NCBI GenBank assembly: GCA_050298695.1
Contig: JBNKUQ010000127.1
Span: 1 to 6,097 of the forward strand
Length of the DNA stretch: 6,097 bases
DNA from: CANLBN01 sp050298695
Lineage (GTDB): Bacteria > Pseudomonadota > Gammaproteobacteria > Pseudomonadales > Cellvibrionaceae
Direction: 5' to 3'
The notes under the pieces were generated by a model. That model did no database searches. It was given only the letters and a program-made list of their open reading frames with translations, and was not told the DNA's origin. Numbering within the stretch: the first letter of the stretch is position 1; every line of letters begins with the position of its first letter. This document shows positions 1 through 4,813 of this stretch, in pieces. Position numbers and translations under genes: made by a program.

Positions 1-5
1 AAGGA
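1..5 (+). promoter_or_regulatory. Ribosome binding site that sets the rsmG start
   Basis: AAGGA lies at the very left edge, six bases before GTG at 12. A TTG at 6 in the same frame would directly abut this tract and could not use it, so the site argues for the GTG. Any signal further upstream is outside the window. Confidence 0.6.
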
Positions 6-11
6 TTGCTG

Positions 12-659
12 GTGACTTTAGAATCGCTGCTAGAACAAGGCTTGCATAGCATGCAACTCGATTTACAAGAGGAGCAAAAGCAAGCACTGGTGCTCTATTT
101 AAGAGAGTTTCATAAATGGAATCAGGCGTATAATCTGTCAGCGATTCGTGTTCCTGAGCTAATGGTTGGAAGGCACTTACTGGATAGTTTGGCCTTATTG
201 CCTCACTTGCATCGATTTTCTGAGCAGAGCAAGGATCCCGTTAGAATCATTGATGTTGGAACTGGTGGAGGCCTTCCAGGCTTACCCTTGGCAATAGCAT
301 GTCCGGATATACAGGTGACACTGCTGGATAGTAATGGTAAAAAGACTCGTTTTTTGTTCCAAACGGTCGTCAAAATGGGATTAAAAAATGTTCATGTCGA
401 AAATAATCGTGTGGAACATTTCTCTCCTGCGAGCAAATTCGCTATAGTCACTAGCCGAGCGTTTGCGAGTTTGCACGATATGATAGCAGGTACTCGCCAC
501 TTGCTTTCTGAGGATGGTGAATTTTGGGCAATGAAGGGGCAATATCCAGAACAAGAGCTTGTCGACTGTAAGGGGATGGCAAGTCTTGTCAATAACTATA
601 AACTCAGTGTTCCCCAGACTGAGGGCGAGCGTCATTTATTAGTTTTAAAAGCGCAATGA
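12..659 (+). CDS. rsmG: 16S rRNA (guanine527-N7)-methyltransferase RsmG (GidB)
   Basis: RsmG is a cytoplasmic, SAM-dependent enzyme that methylates N7 of G527 in the 530 loop of 16S rRNA. From the GTG at 12 the protein has 215 residues, close to the 207 of E. coli. The class I methyltransferase fold is recognisable. Motif I, IIDVGTGGGLPGLPLA, is at about residues 79-94, followed by the acidic strand end LLDSNGKK at about 104-111. The family motif TSRAFASL is at about 147-154, with MKGQYPEQE in the C-terminal half and the closing GERHLLVLKAQ. GGG stands where E. coli has GPG in motif I, a common variant. Start choice: AAGGA at 1-5 fits GTG at 12, and a TTG at 6 would add two residues. The frame is open to the left edge, so a longer start cannot be wholly excluded. 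The family is usually encoded after mnmG (outside the window) and before parA, as here, with a 45-base gap to parA. Loss of RsmG in other bacteria gives low-level streptomycin resistance. Confidence 0.96.
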   Translation: MTLESLLEQGLHSMQLDLQEEQKQALVLYLREFHKWNQAYNLSAIRVPELMVGRHLLDSLALLPHLHRFSEQSKDPVRIIDVGTGGGLPGLPLAIACPDIQVTLLDSNGKKTRFLFQTVVKMGLKNVHVENNRVEHFSPASKFAIVTSRAFASLHDMIAGTRHLLSEDGEFWAMKGQYPEQELVDCKGMASLVNNYKLSVPQTEGERHLLVLKAQ

Positions 660-691
660 GACTTCCATGAAAAGTGCTCATGAAAATTGTT

Positions 692-696
692 GAAGG
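692..696 (+). promoter_or_regulatory. Ribosome binding site that sets the parA start
   Basis: GAAGG is followed after eight bases by GTG at 705. Two TTG codons at 687 and 690 are in the same frame but lie upstream of this site and have no purine tract of their own, so GTG 705 is preferred. Confidence 0.55.
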
Positions 697-704
697 TTAT
701 TAAT

Positions 705-1487
705 GTGAGTCAAGTTTACGCAATAACAAATCAAAAAGGTGGCGTGGGTAAAACCACCACGTGTGTGAATTTGGCTGCATCCCTTGCGGCTATCAAAAAG
801 AAAGTATTGTTGATCGACCTGGATCCTCAAGGCAATGCCACAATGGGAAGCGGTGTTGATAAGAATAGTATCGATAGTTCCATCTATGATGTATTAGTAA
901 ATCGTCGGGCAATTGATCAGGTGAGACAACGATCACCTAGTGGTAATTTTGATGTGTTACCCGCAAATGGTGATCTTACCGCTGCAGAGGTTGAGTTATT
1001 AGAACAAGACAATAAAGAATCCAGTTTACGTACTGCTATAGCCGAGGTGCGAGATCAGTACGATTATGTGTTAATTGATTGTCCACCCTCTCTCAATATG
1101 TTGACAGTTAATGCACTTGTAGCGAGTGACTATGTCATCATTCCCATGCAGTGTGAATATTATGCGCTAGAAGGTTTATCATCATTGATGAGTACCATCG
1201 AACAAATTCAGCGGTTTGCTAATAAAAATTTGTCGATAGCAGGTATATTGCGCACTATGTATGATCCTCGCAGTAGTTTAACCGTCGAGGTATCTGATCA
1301 ACTTAAAGATTTTTTTGGAGACAAGTTATACCAAGCATGTATCCCGCGCAATGTACGCTTAGCAGAAGCACCAAGCTTTGGTCAACCAGCACTAGTCTAT
1401 GATCGTCAATCGAAAGGAGCTGTTGCTTATCTGGCTTTGGCAGGTGAATTTGTTCGTCGTGGTGAGATAGCAAAAAAACAGCTGTAA
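705..1487 (+). CDS. parA: Chromosome partitioning ATPase ParA (Soj family)
   Basis: ParA is a deviant Walker A ATPase. As an ATP-bound dimer it coats the nucleoid, and ParB stimulates its ATPase so that the origin region is moved apart. From GTG 705 the protein has 260 residues, normal for chromosomal ParA without the N-terminal helix-turn-helix of plasmid type Ia proteins. The N-terminus MSQVYAITNQKGGVGKTT aligns directly with other ParA/Soj starts. The deviant Walker A box KGGVGKTT is at 11-18, with signature Lys11 and P-loop Lys16. The A' box LLIDLDPQGNAT is at 35-46 and Walker B YVLIDCPPSL at 121-130. The C-terminal half contains the family pattern TMYDPRSSLTVEV and IPRNVRLAEAPSFGQP. A longer start at TTG 687 would add six residues (MLKVIN) that the family does not need. 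No promoter stands out in the short gap after rsmG, so co-transcription with rsmG is likely but unproven. The distance to parB, 106 bp, is longer than the near-overlap often seen. Confidence 0.97.
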   Translation: MSQVYAITNQKGGVGKTTTCVNLAASLAAIKKKVLLIDLDPQGNATMGSGVDKNSIDSSIYDVLVNRRAIDQVRQRSPSGNFDVLPANGDLTAAEVELLEQDNKESSLRTAIAEVRDQYDYVLIDCPPSLNMLTVNALVASDYVIIPMQCEYYALEGLSSLMSTIEQIQRFANKNLSIAGILRTMYDPRSSLTVEVSDQLKDFFGDKLYQACIPRNVRLAEAPSFGQPALVYDRQSKGAVAYLALAGEFVRRGEIAKKQL

Positions 1488-1492
1488 CAAGA

Positions 1493-1540
1493 AGTATCGT
1501 AAACAACCAGTATCATAAATAAAAAATTTCGTAAACACTT
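1493..1540 (+). repeat. Three imperfect 16-bp tandem repeats in the parA-parB spacer
   Basis: The copies are AGTATCGTAAACAACC (1493-1508), AGTATCATAAATAAAA (1509-1524) and AATTTCGTAAACACTT (1525-1540). The shared core TCRTAAAYA recurs exactly every 16 bases at 1497, 1513 and 1529. Copies 1 and 2 match at 12 of 16 positions, copies 1 and 3 at 11 of 16. The repeat lies outside both coding regions. Its role is unknown: it could be a protein-binding array upstream of parB or a chance slippage product. Confidence 0.6.
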
Positions 1541-1565
1541 ATCAAGAGCGAATAAAACAAATTTA

Positions 1566-1582
1566 ATTAATTGCTTATTAAT
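1566..1582. repeat. AT-only inverted repeat before parB
   Basis: ATTAAT, then TGCTT, then ATTAAT. The six-base arms are reverse complements and end 11 bases before the parB ATG. The stem is A/T only, so a stable RNA hairpin is unlikely. A dyad for a DNA-binding protein, or chance in AT-rich DNA, are both possible. The rest of the spacer (1541-1565) shows no clear promoter to me. Confidence 0.25.
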
Positions 1583-1593
1583 CAGAGAAAAAT

Positions 1594-2496
1594 ATGGCGA
1601 CAAAACGTAAAGGCTTGGGCCGAGGTTTAGACGCACTACTAGGTGGTGGCGCCACCTCATTGGAAAAACAAAACACTGAAGATGGAAATGAAAATAATAG
1701 TTTGGCTTCCGATGGGGAGCTAAAGCATATTCCCGTTGATTTAATTCAACGAGGTAAGTTTCAACCACGCCGCGATATGCACCCTGATGCCTTAGAAGAG
1801 TTGGCTCAGTCTATCAAGGCGCAAGGTGTTATGCAGCCCATAGTTATTCGTCCTATAGGCGATAATAAATATGAAATCATTGCTGGAGAACGCCGTTGGC
1901 GAGCCAGCCAAATAGCAGGCTTAGATAAAATACCCGCTGTTATACGTGATGTTCCCGATGAAGCCGCTATCGCAATGGCTTTGATTGAAAATATACAACG
2001 GGAAGATCTAAACCCCATTGAAGAAGCCGTTGCGCTTAAGCGCTTGCAAGATGAATTTGAATTAACACATCAAGAAGTGGCTAATGCAGTTGGTAAATCG
2101 AGAACGGCTGTTACTAACTTATTGCGTTTAATGAGTTTAGATAACGAAGTTAAAAAATTATTAGAACATGGCGATATTGAAATGGGTCATGCTCGAGCTG
2201 TTTTGAGTTTAGAACCCTTGCAGCAACGTGATGTGGCACAGCAAGTGGTATCTAAAGGTTTATCAGTCCGTCAGACCGAAGCTTTGGTTAGACGTTTGTT
2301 AGAAAATAAAAAACAAATTAAACCTCAAACTGTTAGTAGTCCCGATTTACAAAAACTTGAGGAAGGCCTATCAGAAAAGGTGGGTGTACCAGTCATGATT
2401 CAGCACACCGCTAAAGGCAAAGGTAAACTGGTTTTGAAATACAATAACCTTGACGAGCTCGATGGAATCCTAGCCCATCTCAACTATCAAAACTAA
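1594..2496 (+). CDS. parB: Chromosome partitioning protein ParB (Spo0J family, CTP-dependent clamp)
   Basis: ParB binds parS sites near the origin, hydrolyses CTP, closes into a sliding clamp that spreads along DNA, and activates ParA. At 300 residues the length is typical. The N-terminal GLGRGLDALLGG (7-18) is the conserved stretch that contacts ParA. The ParB/Srx domain follows a variable linker (about 20-43): IPVDLIQRGKFQPRR at 46-60, GVMQPIVIRP at 78-87, the CTP-binding motif GERRWR at 98-103, and ENIQREDLNPIEEA at 132-145. A helix-turn-helix for parS recognition spans about 157-179 (LTHQEVANAVGKSRTAVTNL). The C-terminal dimerisation part, including GKGKLVLKYNNLDELDGIL, is at about 275-293. 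Every family motif is intact. The ATG at 1594 is preceded only by the weak purine run AGAGA at 1584-1588. The 106-bp spacer with repeats leaves room for separate control of parB. No parS is found in this window, so the binding sites must be elsewhere on the chromosome. Confidence 0.97.
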   Translation: MATKRKGLGRGLDALLGGGATSLEKQNTEDGNENNSLASDGELKHIPVDLIQRGKFQPRRDMHPDALEELAQSIKAQGVMQPIVIRPIGDNKYEIIAGERRWRASQIAGLDKIPAVIRDVPDEAAIAMALIENIQREDLNPIEEAVALKRLQDEFELTHQEVANAVGKSRTAVTNLLRLMSLDNEVKKLLEHGDIEMGHARAVLSLEPLQQRDVAQQVVSKGLSVRQTEALVRRLLENKKQIKPQTVSSPDLQKLEEGLSEKVGVPVMIQHTAKGKGKLVLKYNNLDELDGILAHLNYQN

Positions 2497-2501
2497 AGCT
2501 T

Positions 2502-2673
2502 ATGGAAAAATATGCTGTTATTAAGGACGATATTCGATATATTGATATCAGCCGTTTGGATTATGAGTTAGATAGGTGCTTGGGGTAAGGAGGAAATTAT
2601 TATCGAATCAGAAATAAAAACACAAAATGGTGAAATAAAGGTAAGAAGTCTTTTTTCAGGGCTAACTAAATAA
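2502..2673 (+). pseudogene. Possible remnant of a small unrecognised gene after parB
   Basis: An ATG at 2502, five bases after the parB stop, opens a 28-residue frame that begins MEKYAVIKDDIRYIDISRLD and ends at TAA 2586-2588. A second ATG at 2512, in another frame, gives the hydrophobic, signal-peptide-like MLLLRTIFDILISAVWIMS before TAG at 2569-2571. That frame then stays open for 33 more codons (IGAWGKEEIIIESEIK, later NGEIKVRSLFSGLTK) to TAA 2671-2673. A nonsense mutation or a frameshift in a short secreted-protein gene would explain the pattern. So would chance open frames in a spacer. I recognise no homologue. Confidence is low because short open stretches are expected by chance. Confidence 0.2.
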
Positions 2674-2788
2674 TAAAATTTATCTTTATTTTGTTTATGG
2701 GGTAGTACGTTTTCAAGGTTTGGATAGTTACGTTGATATTAATATGGACGCAGGCTTTGTCGAGATAAGCCCATCAATAAATAAAAAT

Positions 2789-2819
2789 GGTTAAATATCA
2801 ACCTATAAGTGTTTTTTTT
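2789..2819 (+). terminator. Very weak terminator candidate upstream of the atp promoter
   Basis: GGTT (2789-2792) can pair with AACC (2800-2803) across seven bases, and a T8 run begins at 2812. The stem is only four pairs and the T tract is eight bases away, so this falls well short of a normal intrinsic terminator. It is listed because no better end for the parAB transcript is visible. Confidence 0.12.
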
Positions 2820-2887
2820 GTACATTTTTTTTGTGGAAAAGCGAAAACTAATTCCTATTAATAAGTGACTGTACTTACAACTCCTTA

Positions 2888-2916
2888 TTGAATCCTAAGC
2901 CATGACCCCCTATAAT
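2888..2916 (+). promoter_or_regulatory. Sigma70-type promoter of the atp operon
   Basis: The -35 element TTGAAT (2888-2893, four of six consensus bases) is separated by exactly 17 bases from a perfect -10 TATAAT (2911-2916). The bases after the -10, CGCGCT, form a GC-rich discriminator, and transcription would start near 2923. That gives a leader of about 75 bases before atpI. This is the best promoter in the window and sits where an atp operon promoter belongs. Confidence 0.75.
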
Positions 2917-2942
2917 CGCGCTCGCTTGCAACTACGAGCTAA

Positions 2943-2960
2943 CTTTTTTGATGAAAAAAG
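2943..2960 (+). repeat. Inverted repeat in the atp leader
   Basis: CTTTTTT (2943-2949), a GATG loop, then AAAAAAG (2954-2960) form a seven-pair stem in the predicted 5' leader about 38 bases before the atpI start. It is almost all A-U and probably weak. There is no T tract after it, so it is not a terminator. Confidence 0.25.
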
Positions 2961-2998
2961 CGTCAATAAAGCCAAGACATTAACGTGGTTAATAAATA

Positions 2999-3400
2999 AT
3001 GTCGAAGAACAAGTCGTTGAGTAAGTTTTCAACACAGAGCAAAACAAGCCAAAGCCGTAAAATTATGGTTTTGTGGTTGCAACAGTTAGGGCTCCTATTA
3101 TTAAGTGTATTAGTACTTTGGCGTTTTACTCCAATAACAGCAAAATCTGTTCTTATTGGTGGGCTAATCTACTGGGTACCCAATGCATATTTTACGCTCT
3201 ATGCTTTTCGTTTCCGAGGTGCAAAAGCAGCAACACATATACTGCGTAGCATGTATCGGGGAGAGTTCGGCAAGCTATTGTTAACAGGTGTTGGATTCGC
3301 CCTTGCTTTTGCTCTGGTCAAGCCAATCGACTTGATAGCTTTGTTTGCGATTTTTATAGGAATGACGATTTATCAACTATACGTAGTAAGTCGCTGGTAA
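2999..3400 (+). CDS. atpI: ATP synthase assembly protein AtpI (subunit I)
   Basis: AtpI is a small inner-membrane protein encoded first in many atp operons. It helps assembly or stability of the c-ring and is not part of the finished enzyme. The product has 133 residues (E. coli 126-130). A polar, Ser/Lys-rich N-terminus (1-22) precedes four hydrophobic segments at about 24-41, 48-70, 89-107 and 109-130. The family-typical cytoplasmic loop after segment 2, RFRGAKAATHILRSMYRGE at 71-89, matches the basic ARxAxxxxxxxYRGE pattern of gammaproteobacterial AtpI, and the adjoining FGKLLLTGVGFALAFALV fits as well. The ATG at 2999 has almost no Shine-Dalgarno sequence (TTAATAAATA), consistent with the low expression usual for this gene. 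It is the first gene after the predicted promoter and is followed by a 115-base spacer before atpB. AtpI is poorly conserved, so the call rests on topology, the loop motif and position. Confidence 0.9.
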   Translation: MSKNKSLSKFSTQSKTSQSRKIMVLWLQQLGLLLLSVLVLWRFTPITAKSVLIGGLIYWVPNAYFTLYAFRFRGAKAATHILRSMYRGEFGKLLLTGVGFALAFALVKPIDLIALFAIFIGMTIYQLYVVSRW

Positions 3401-3462
3401 AACCTCAGGAATAACGGAAGTAACGGATAATAAGATTAGGATGTTTTCAGAATAAATACACA

Positions 3463-3486
3463 GTTGTTAACGACAAGGTTAACAGC
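3463..3486 (+). repeat. Perfect inverted repeat in the atpI-atpB spacer
   Basis: TGTTAAC (3465-3471), loop GACAAG, then GTTAACA (3478-3484) form a perfect 7-bp dyad. In RNA, a U-G wobble and a G-C pair extend it to nine pairs (3463-3471 with 3478-3486). It ends 29 bases before the atpB ATG and has no T tract. It could be an mRNA stability or processing element, a translation-control hairpin, or an operator. The rest of the spacer (3401-3515) also has a short direct repeat, TAACGGA at 3412-3418 and 3421-3427, and no obvious promoter. Confidence 0.45.
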
Positions 3487-3515
3487 AATCATATTGCAAA
3501 GACGGGTTACAAAGA

Positions 3516-4442
3516 ATGGCTGGCGGACAGACATCCACTGAATATATTCAACATCACTTGCAAAACTGGACCTATGGTAAGTTGCCCGCAGGTTATACAC
3601 GCTATGATGGCAGCGTTTTACAAGAGGCTACCTGGACCAGCGCCCATACATCGCAAGAAGCAAAAGATATGGGCTTTACTGCGGTACATGTTGACACCTT
3701 GGGTTGGTCAGTCGTACTAGGCACCCTCTTCATTTTCATTTTTTCTCGTATCGCTAAAAAAGCTACCAGCGATACACCAAAAGGTCTACAAAGCTTTGTT
3801 GAGCTTGTTGTTAGCTTTGTCGACTCTACCGTCAAAGATACTTTTCATTATCGCAACCGCATGATCGCACCAATGGGACTCACTATTTTCTGTTGGGTGT
3901 TTTTAATGAATTTTATGGATCTAATACCTGTGGATTGGTTGCCTTCGGCAGCGATGTGGGTGGCAGGTGATTCTCATTTCTTTTTTAAAGTGGTTCCTAC
4001 CACTGACCCTAATGCCACACTAGGTATGGCAATCGGTGTTTTTCTGTTAATGATATTTTTTAGCATTCAACAAAAAGGGCCTATTGGATTTATTAAAGAG
4101 CTAACCTTCCATCCTTTTGCCCCCCCTACTAAAGGTATTTGGATCGTACTAGCGCCATTAATGATAGTGATTAACTTTATTTTAGAATTCGTTTCTTTGA
4201 TAGCAAAACCCATTTCTTTGGGATTGCGGTTATTCGGAAATCTTTACGCTGGTGAAATGATCTTTATATTGATTGCGATCATGTTTAGTGCGGGCTTAAT
4301 CCTAGGTTTGTTTGGTGGTGTTTTACAATGGGCTTGGGCGGTATTCCATATCTTAGTTATCACTTTGCAGGCATTTGTATTCATGGTGTTAACCACAGTG
4401 TATATGGCAATGGCTTACGATAACCACGACGAAGCCCATTAA
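3516..4442 (+). CDS. atpB: F0F1 ATP synthase subunit a (AtpB)
   Basis: Subunit a is the static Fo membrane subunit that forms the two proton half-channels beside the c-ring. The 308-residue product is longer than E. coli (271) and, as I recall, Pseudomonas (289). The hydrophilic N-terminus YIQHHLQNWTYGKLP (10-24) and GFTAVHVDTLGW (53-64) match gammaproteobacterial subunit a. The residues between them, about 25-43, look like an insertion in the periplasmic N-terminal segment. Transmembrane helices start at about 61-80, 118-138, 168-184, 208-230, 245-268 and 275-300. The essential arginine is R238 in LRLFGN (E. coli R210). E247 in YAGE corresponds to E219, and H278 and Q285 in FHILVITLQAF to H245 and Q252. 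The conserved NFMDLIPVDWLP is at 132-143. The start at 3516 has only the weak AAAGA just upstream. No good alternative start exists before M52. Nothing suggests sodium rather than proton coupling. Confidence 0.98.
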   Translation: MAGGQTSTEYIQHHLQNWTYGKLPAGYTRYDGSVLQEATWTSAHTSQEAKDMGFTAVHVDTLGWSVVLGTLFIFIFSRIAKKATSDTPKGLQSFVELVVSFVDSTVKDTFHYRNRMIAPMGLTIFCWVFLMNFMDLIPVDWLPSAAMWVAGDSHFFFKVVPTTDPNATLGMAIGVFLLMIFFSIQQKGPIGFIKELTFHPFAPPTKGIWIVLAPLMIVINFILEFVSLIAKPISLGLRLFGNLYAGEMIFILIAIMFSAGLILGLFGGVLQWAWAVFHILVITLQAFVFMVLTTVYMAMAYDNHDEAH

Positions 4443-4450
4443 TTTTTATC

Positions 4451-4484
4451 GGTGCTTTGCATAAGCGAAGCGCCTTATTTTTTC
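4451..4484 (+). terminator. Terminator-like hairpin between atpB and atpE
   Basis: GGTGCTTTGC (4451-4460) pairs with GCGAAGCGCC (4465-4474) over ten consecutive positions, two of them G-U, across the loop ATAA. The stem is followed at once by TTATTTTTTC (4475-4484). Stem, tetraloop and T-rich tail together meet the usual form of an intrinsic terminator, yet it lies inside the atp operon, starting eight bases after the atpB stop. It may terminate partially, act as a 3' stabiliser for an atpIB segment, or mark an RNA processing site. Confidence 0.65.
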
Positions 4485-4508
4485 ATTTTAAACTTAAGTC
4501 ACTTTTGT

Positions 4509-4513
4509 AGGAG
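4509..4513 (+). promoter_or_regulatory. Strong ribosome binding site of atpE
   Basis: AGGAG lies three bases before ATG 4517 and six before ATG 4520. The second spacing is normal, so translation most likely starts at 4520. Upstream, 4475-4508 is T/A-rich (TTTTAAACTTAAG). This recalls the U- and A-rich translation enhancer known before E. coli atpE, which supplies the high c-subunit output. Confidence 0.65.
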
Positions 4514-4519
4514 AAGATG

Positions 4520-4774
4520 ATGGAAGCAGTTGGTCTAGTGTATGTAGCAAGCGCATTATTAATTGGTTTAGGTGCCTTGGGTACTGCTATTGGTTTTGGT
4601 AGTTTGGGTGGAAAATTGCTTGAAGGTGCTGCGCGTCAGCCAGAGCAAGCCCCTGCTCTACAAGGCAAAATGTTCTTAATGGCAGGTCTTTTGGACGCGG
4701 TTCCAATGATCGGTGTGGGTATCGGTATGTACCTGATCTTTGTTATTGCTCCAAGTCTTCAAACAGCAGCATAA
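4520..4774 (+). CDS. atpE: F0F1 ATP synthase subunit c (AtpE)
   Basis: Subunit c is the proteolipid that forms the rotating ring of Fo. From ATG 4520 the protein has 84 residues and starts MEAVGL, like Pseudomonas AtpE. A tandem ATG at 4517 would add one Met but lies too near the AGGAG. Helix 1 (about 5-30) carries the small-residue packing motif GLGALGTAIGFGSLGG (16-31). The polar cytoplasmic loop has R39-Q40-P41, equivalent to E. coli R41-Q42-P43, which contacts the gamma and epsilon subunits. Helix 2 (about 50-77) carries the essential proton-binding carboxylate D59 in AGLLDAVPMIGVG, equivalent to D61. The usual sodium-binding ligands beside the carboxylate are not evident, so a proton ring is expected. 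The C-terminus APSLQTAA extends a few residues beyond E. coli. Because the enzyme needs about ten copies per complex, the strong ribosome binding site fits. The gene comes 77 bases after atpB, just downstream of the hairpin at 4451-4474. Confidence 0.98.
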   Translation: MEAVGLVYVASALLIGLGALGTAIGFGSLGGKLLEGAARQPEQAPALQGKMFLMAGLLDAVPMIGVGIGMYLIFVIAPSLQTAA

Positions 4775-4802
4775 GATCACCGTTAAACCTAACACATAAA
4801 AT

Positions 4803-4806
4803 GAGG
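4803..4806 (+). promoter_or_regulatory. Ribosome binding site of atpF (GTG start)
   Basis: GAGG lies seven bases before GTG 4814. It supports the GTG, as does the start MNINLTLIGQ, which aligns with E. coli MNLNATILGQ from residue 1. The ATG at 4801 overlapping this site opens only a seven-codon frame in a different register. Confidence 0.55.
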
Positions 4807-4813
4807 TCTTGGT

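Larger units (their letters stand above)
2497..2887. other. AT-rich stretch between parB and the atp promoter, no intact gene
   Basis: About 390 bases in which neither strand has a convincing gene. Only fragments are open: 28 codons at 2502-2588, 19 codons from ATG 2512 with a further 33 codons after its TAG, about 42 codons without a start at 2666-2794, and a 28-codon minus-strand frame from 2825. Two T8 tracts sit at 2812-2819 and 2825-2832 inside a repeated TTTTTTTTGT. A weak dyad, GGTT then AACC (2789-2803), precedes the first T8 tract. I recognise no protein family here. Confidence 0.5.

Noticed and set aside
758..763. CACGTG core of a possible parS site within parA
   Set aside because: The flanks ACCAC and TGTGA do not match the parS arms (TGTTT/AAACA type) at all, so only the six-base core is shared. 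I found no other parS-like palindrome in the window.
1427..1768. Minus-strand frame of 113 codons across the parA-parB spacer
   Set aside because: Both ends overlap well-supported genes on the other strand. The part within the spacer is only AT-rich sequence translated into Phe, Leu and Tyr runs, with no recognisable domain.
2832..2840. DnaA-box-like TGTGGAAAA (reverse of TTTTCCACA), and TTATACACG at 3593-3601, as signs of an origin
   Set aside because: Each differs from the DnaA box consensus by one base, they are single and far apart, and the second is inside atpB. There is no cluster of boxes and no GATC cluster in the AT-rich gap, so an origin is not supported.
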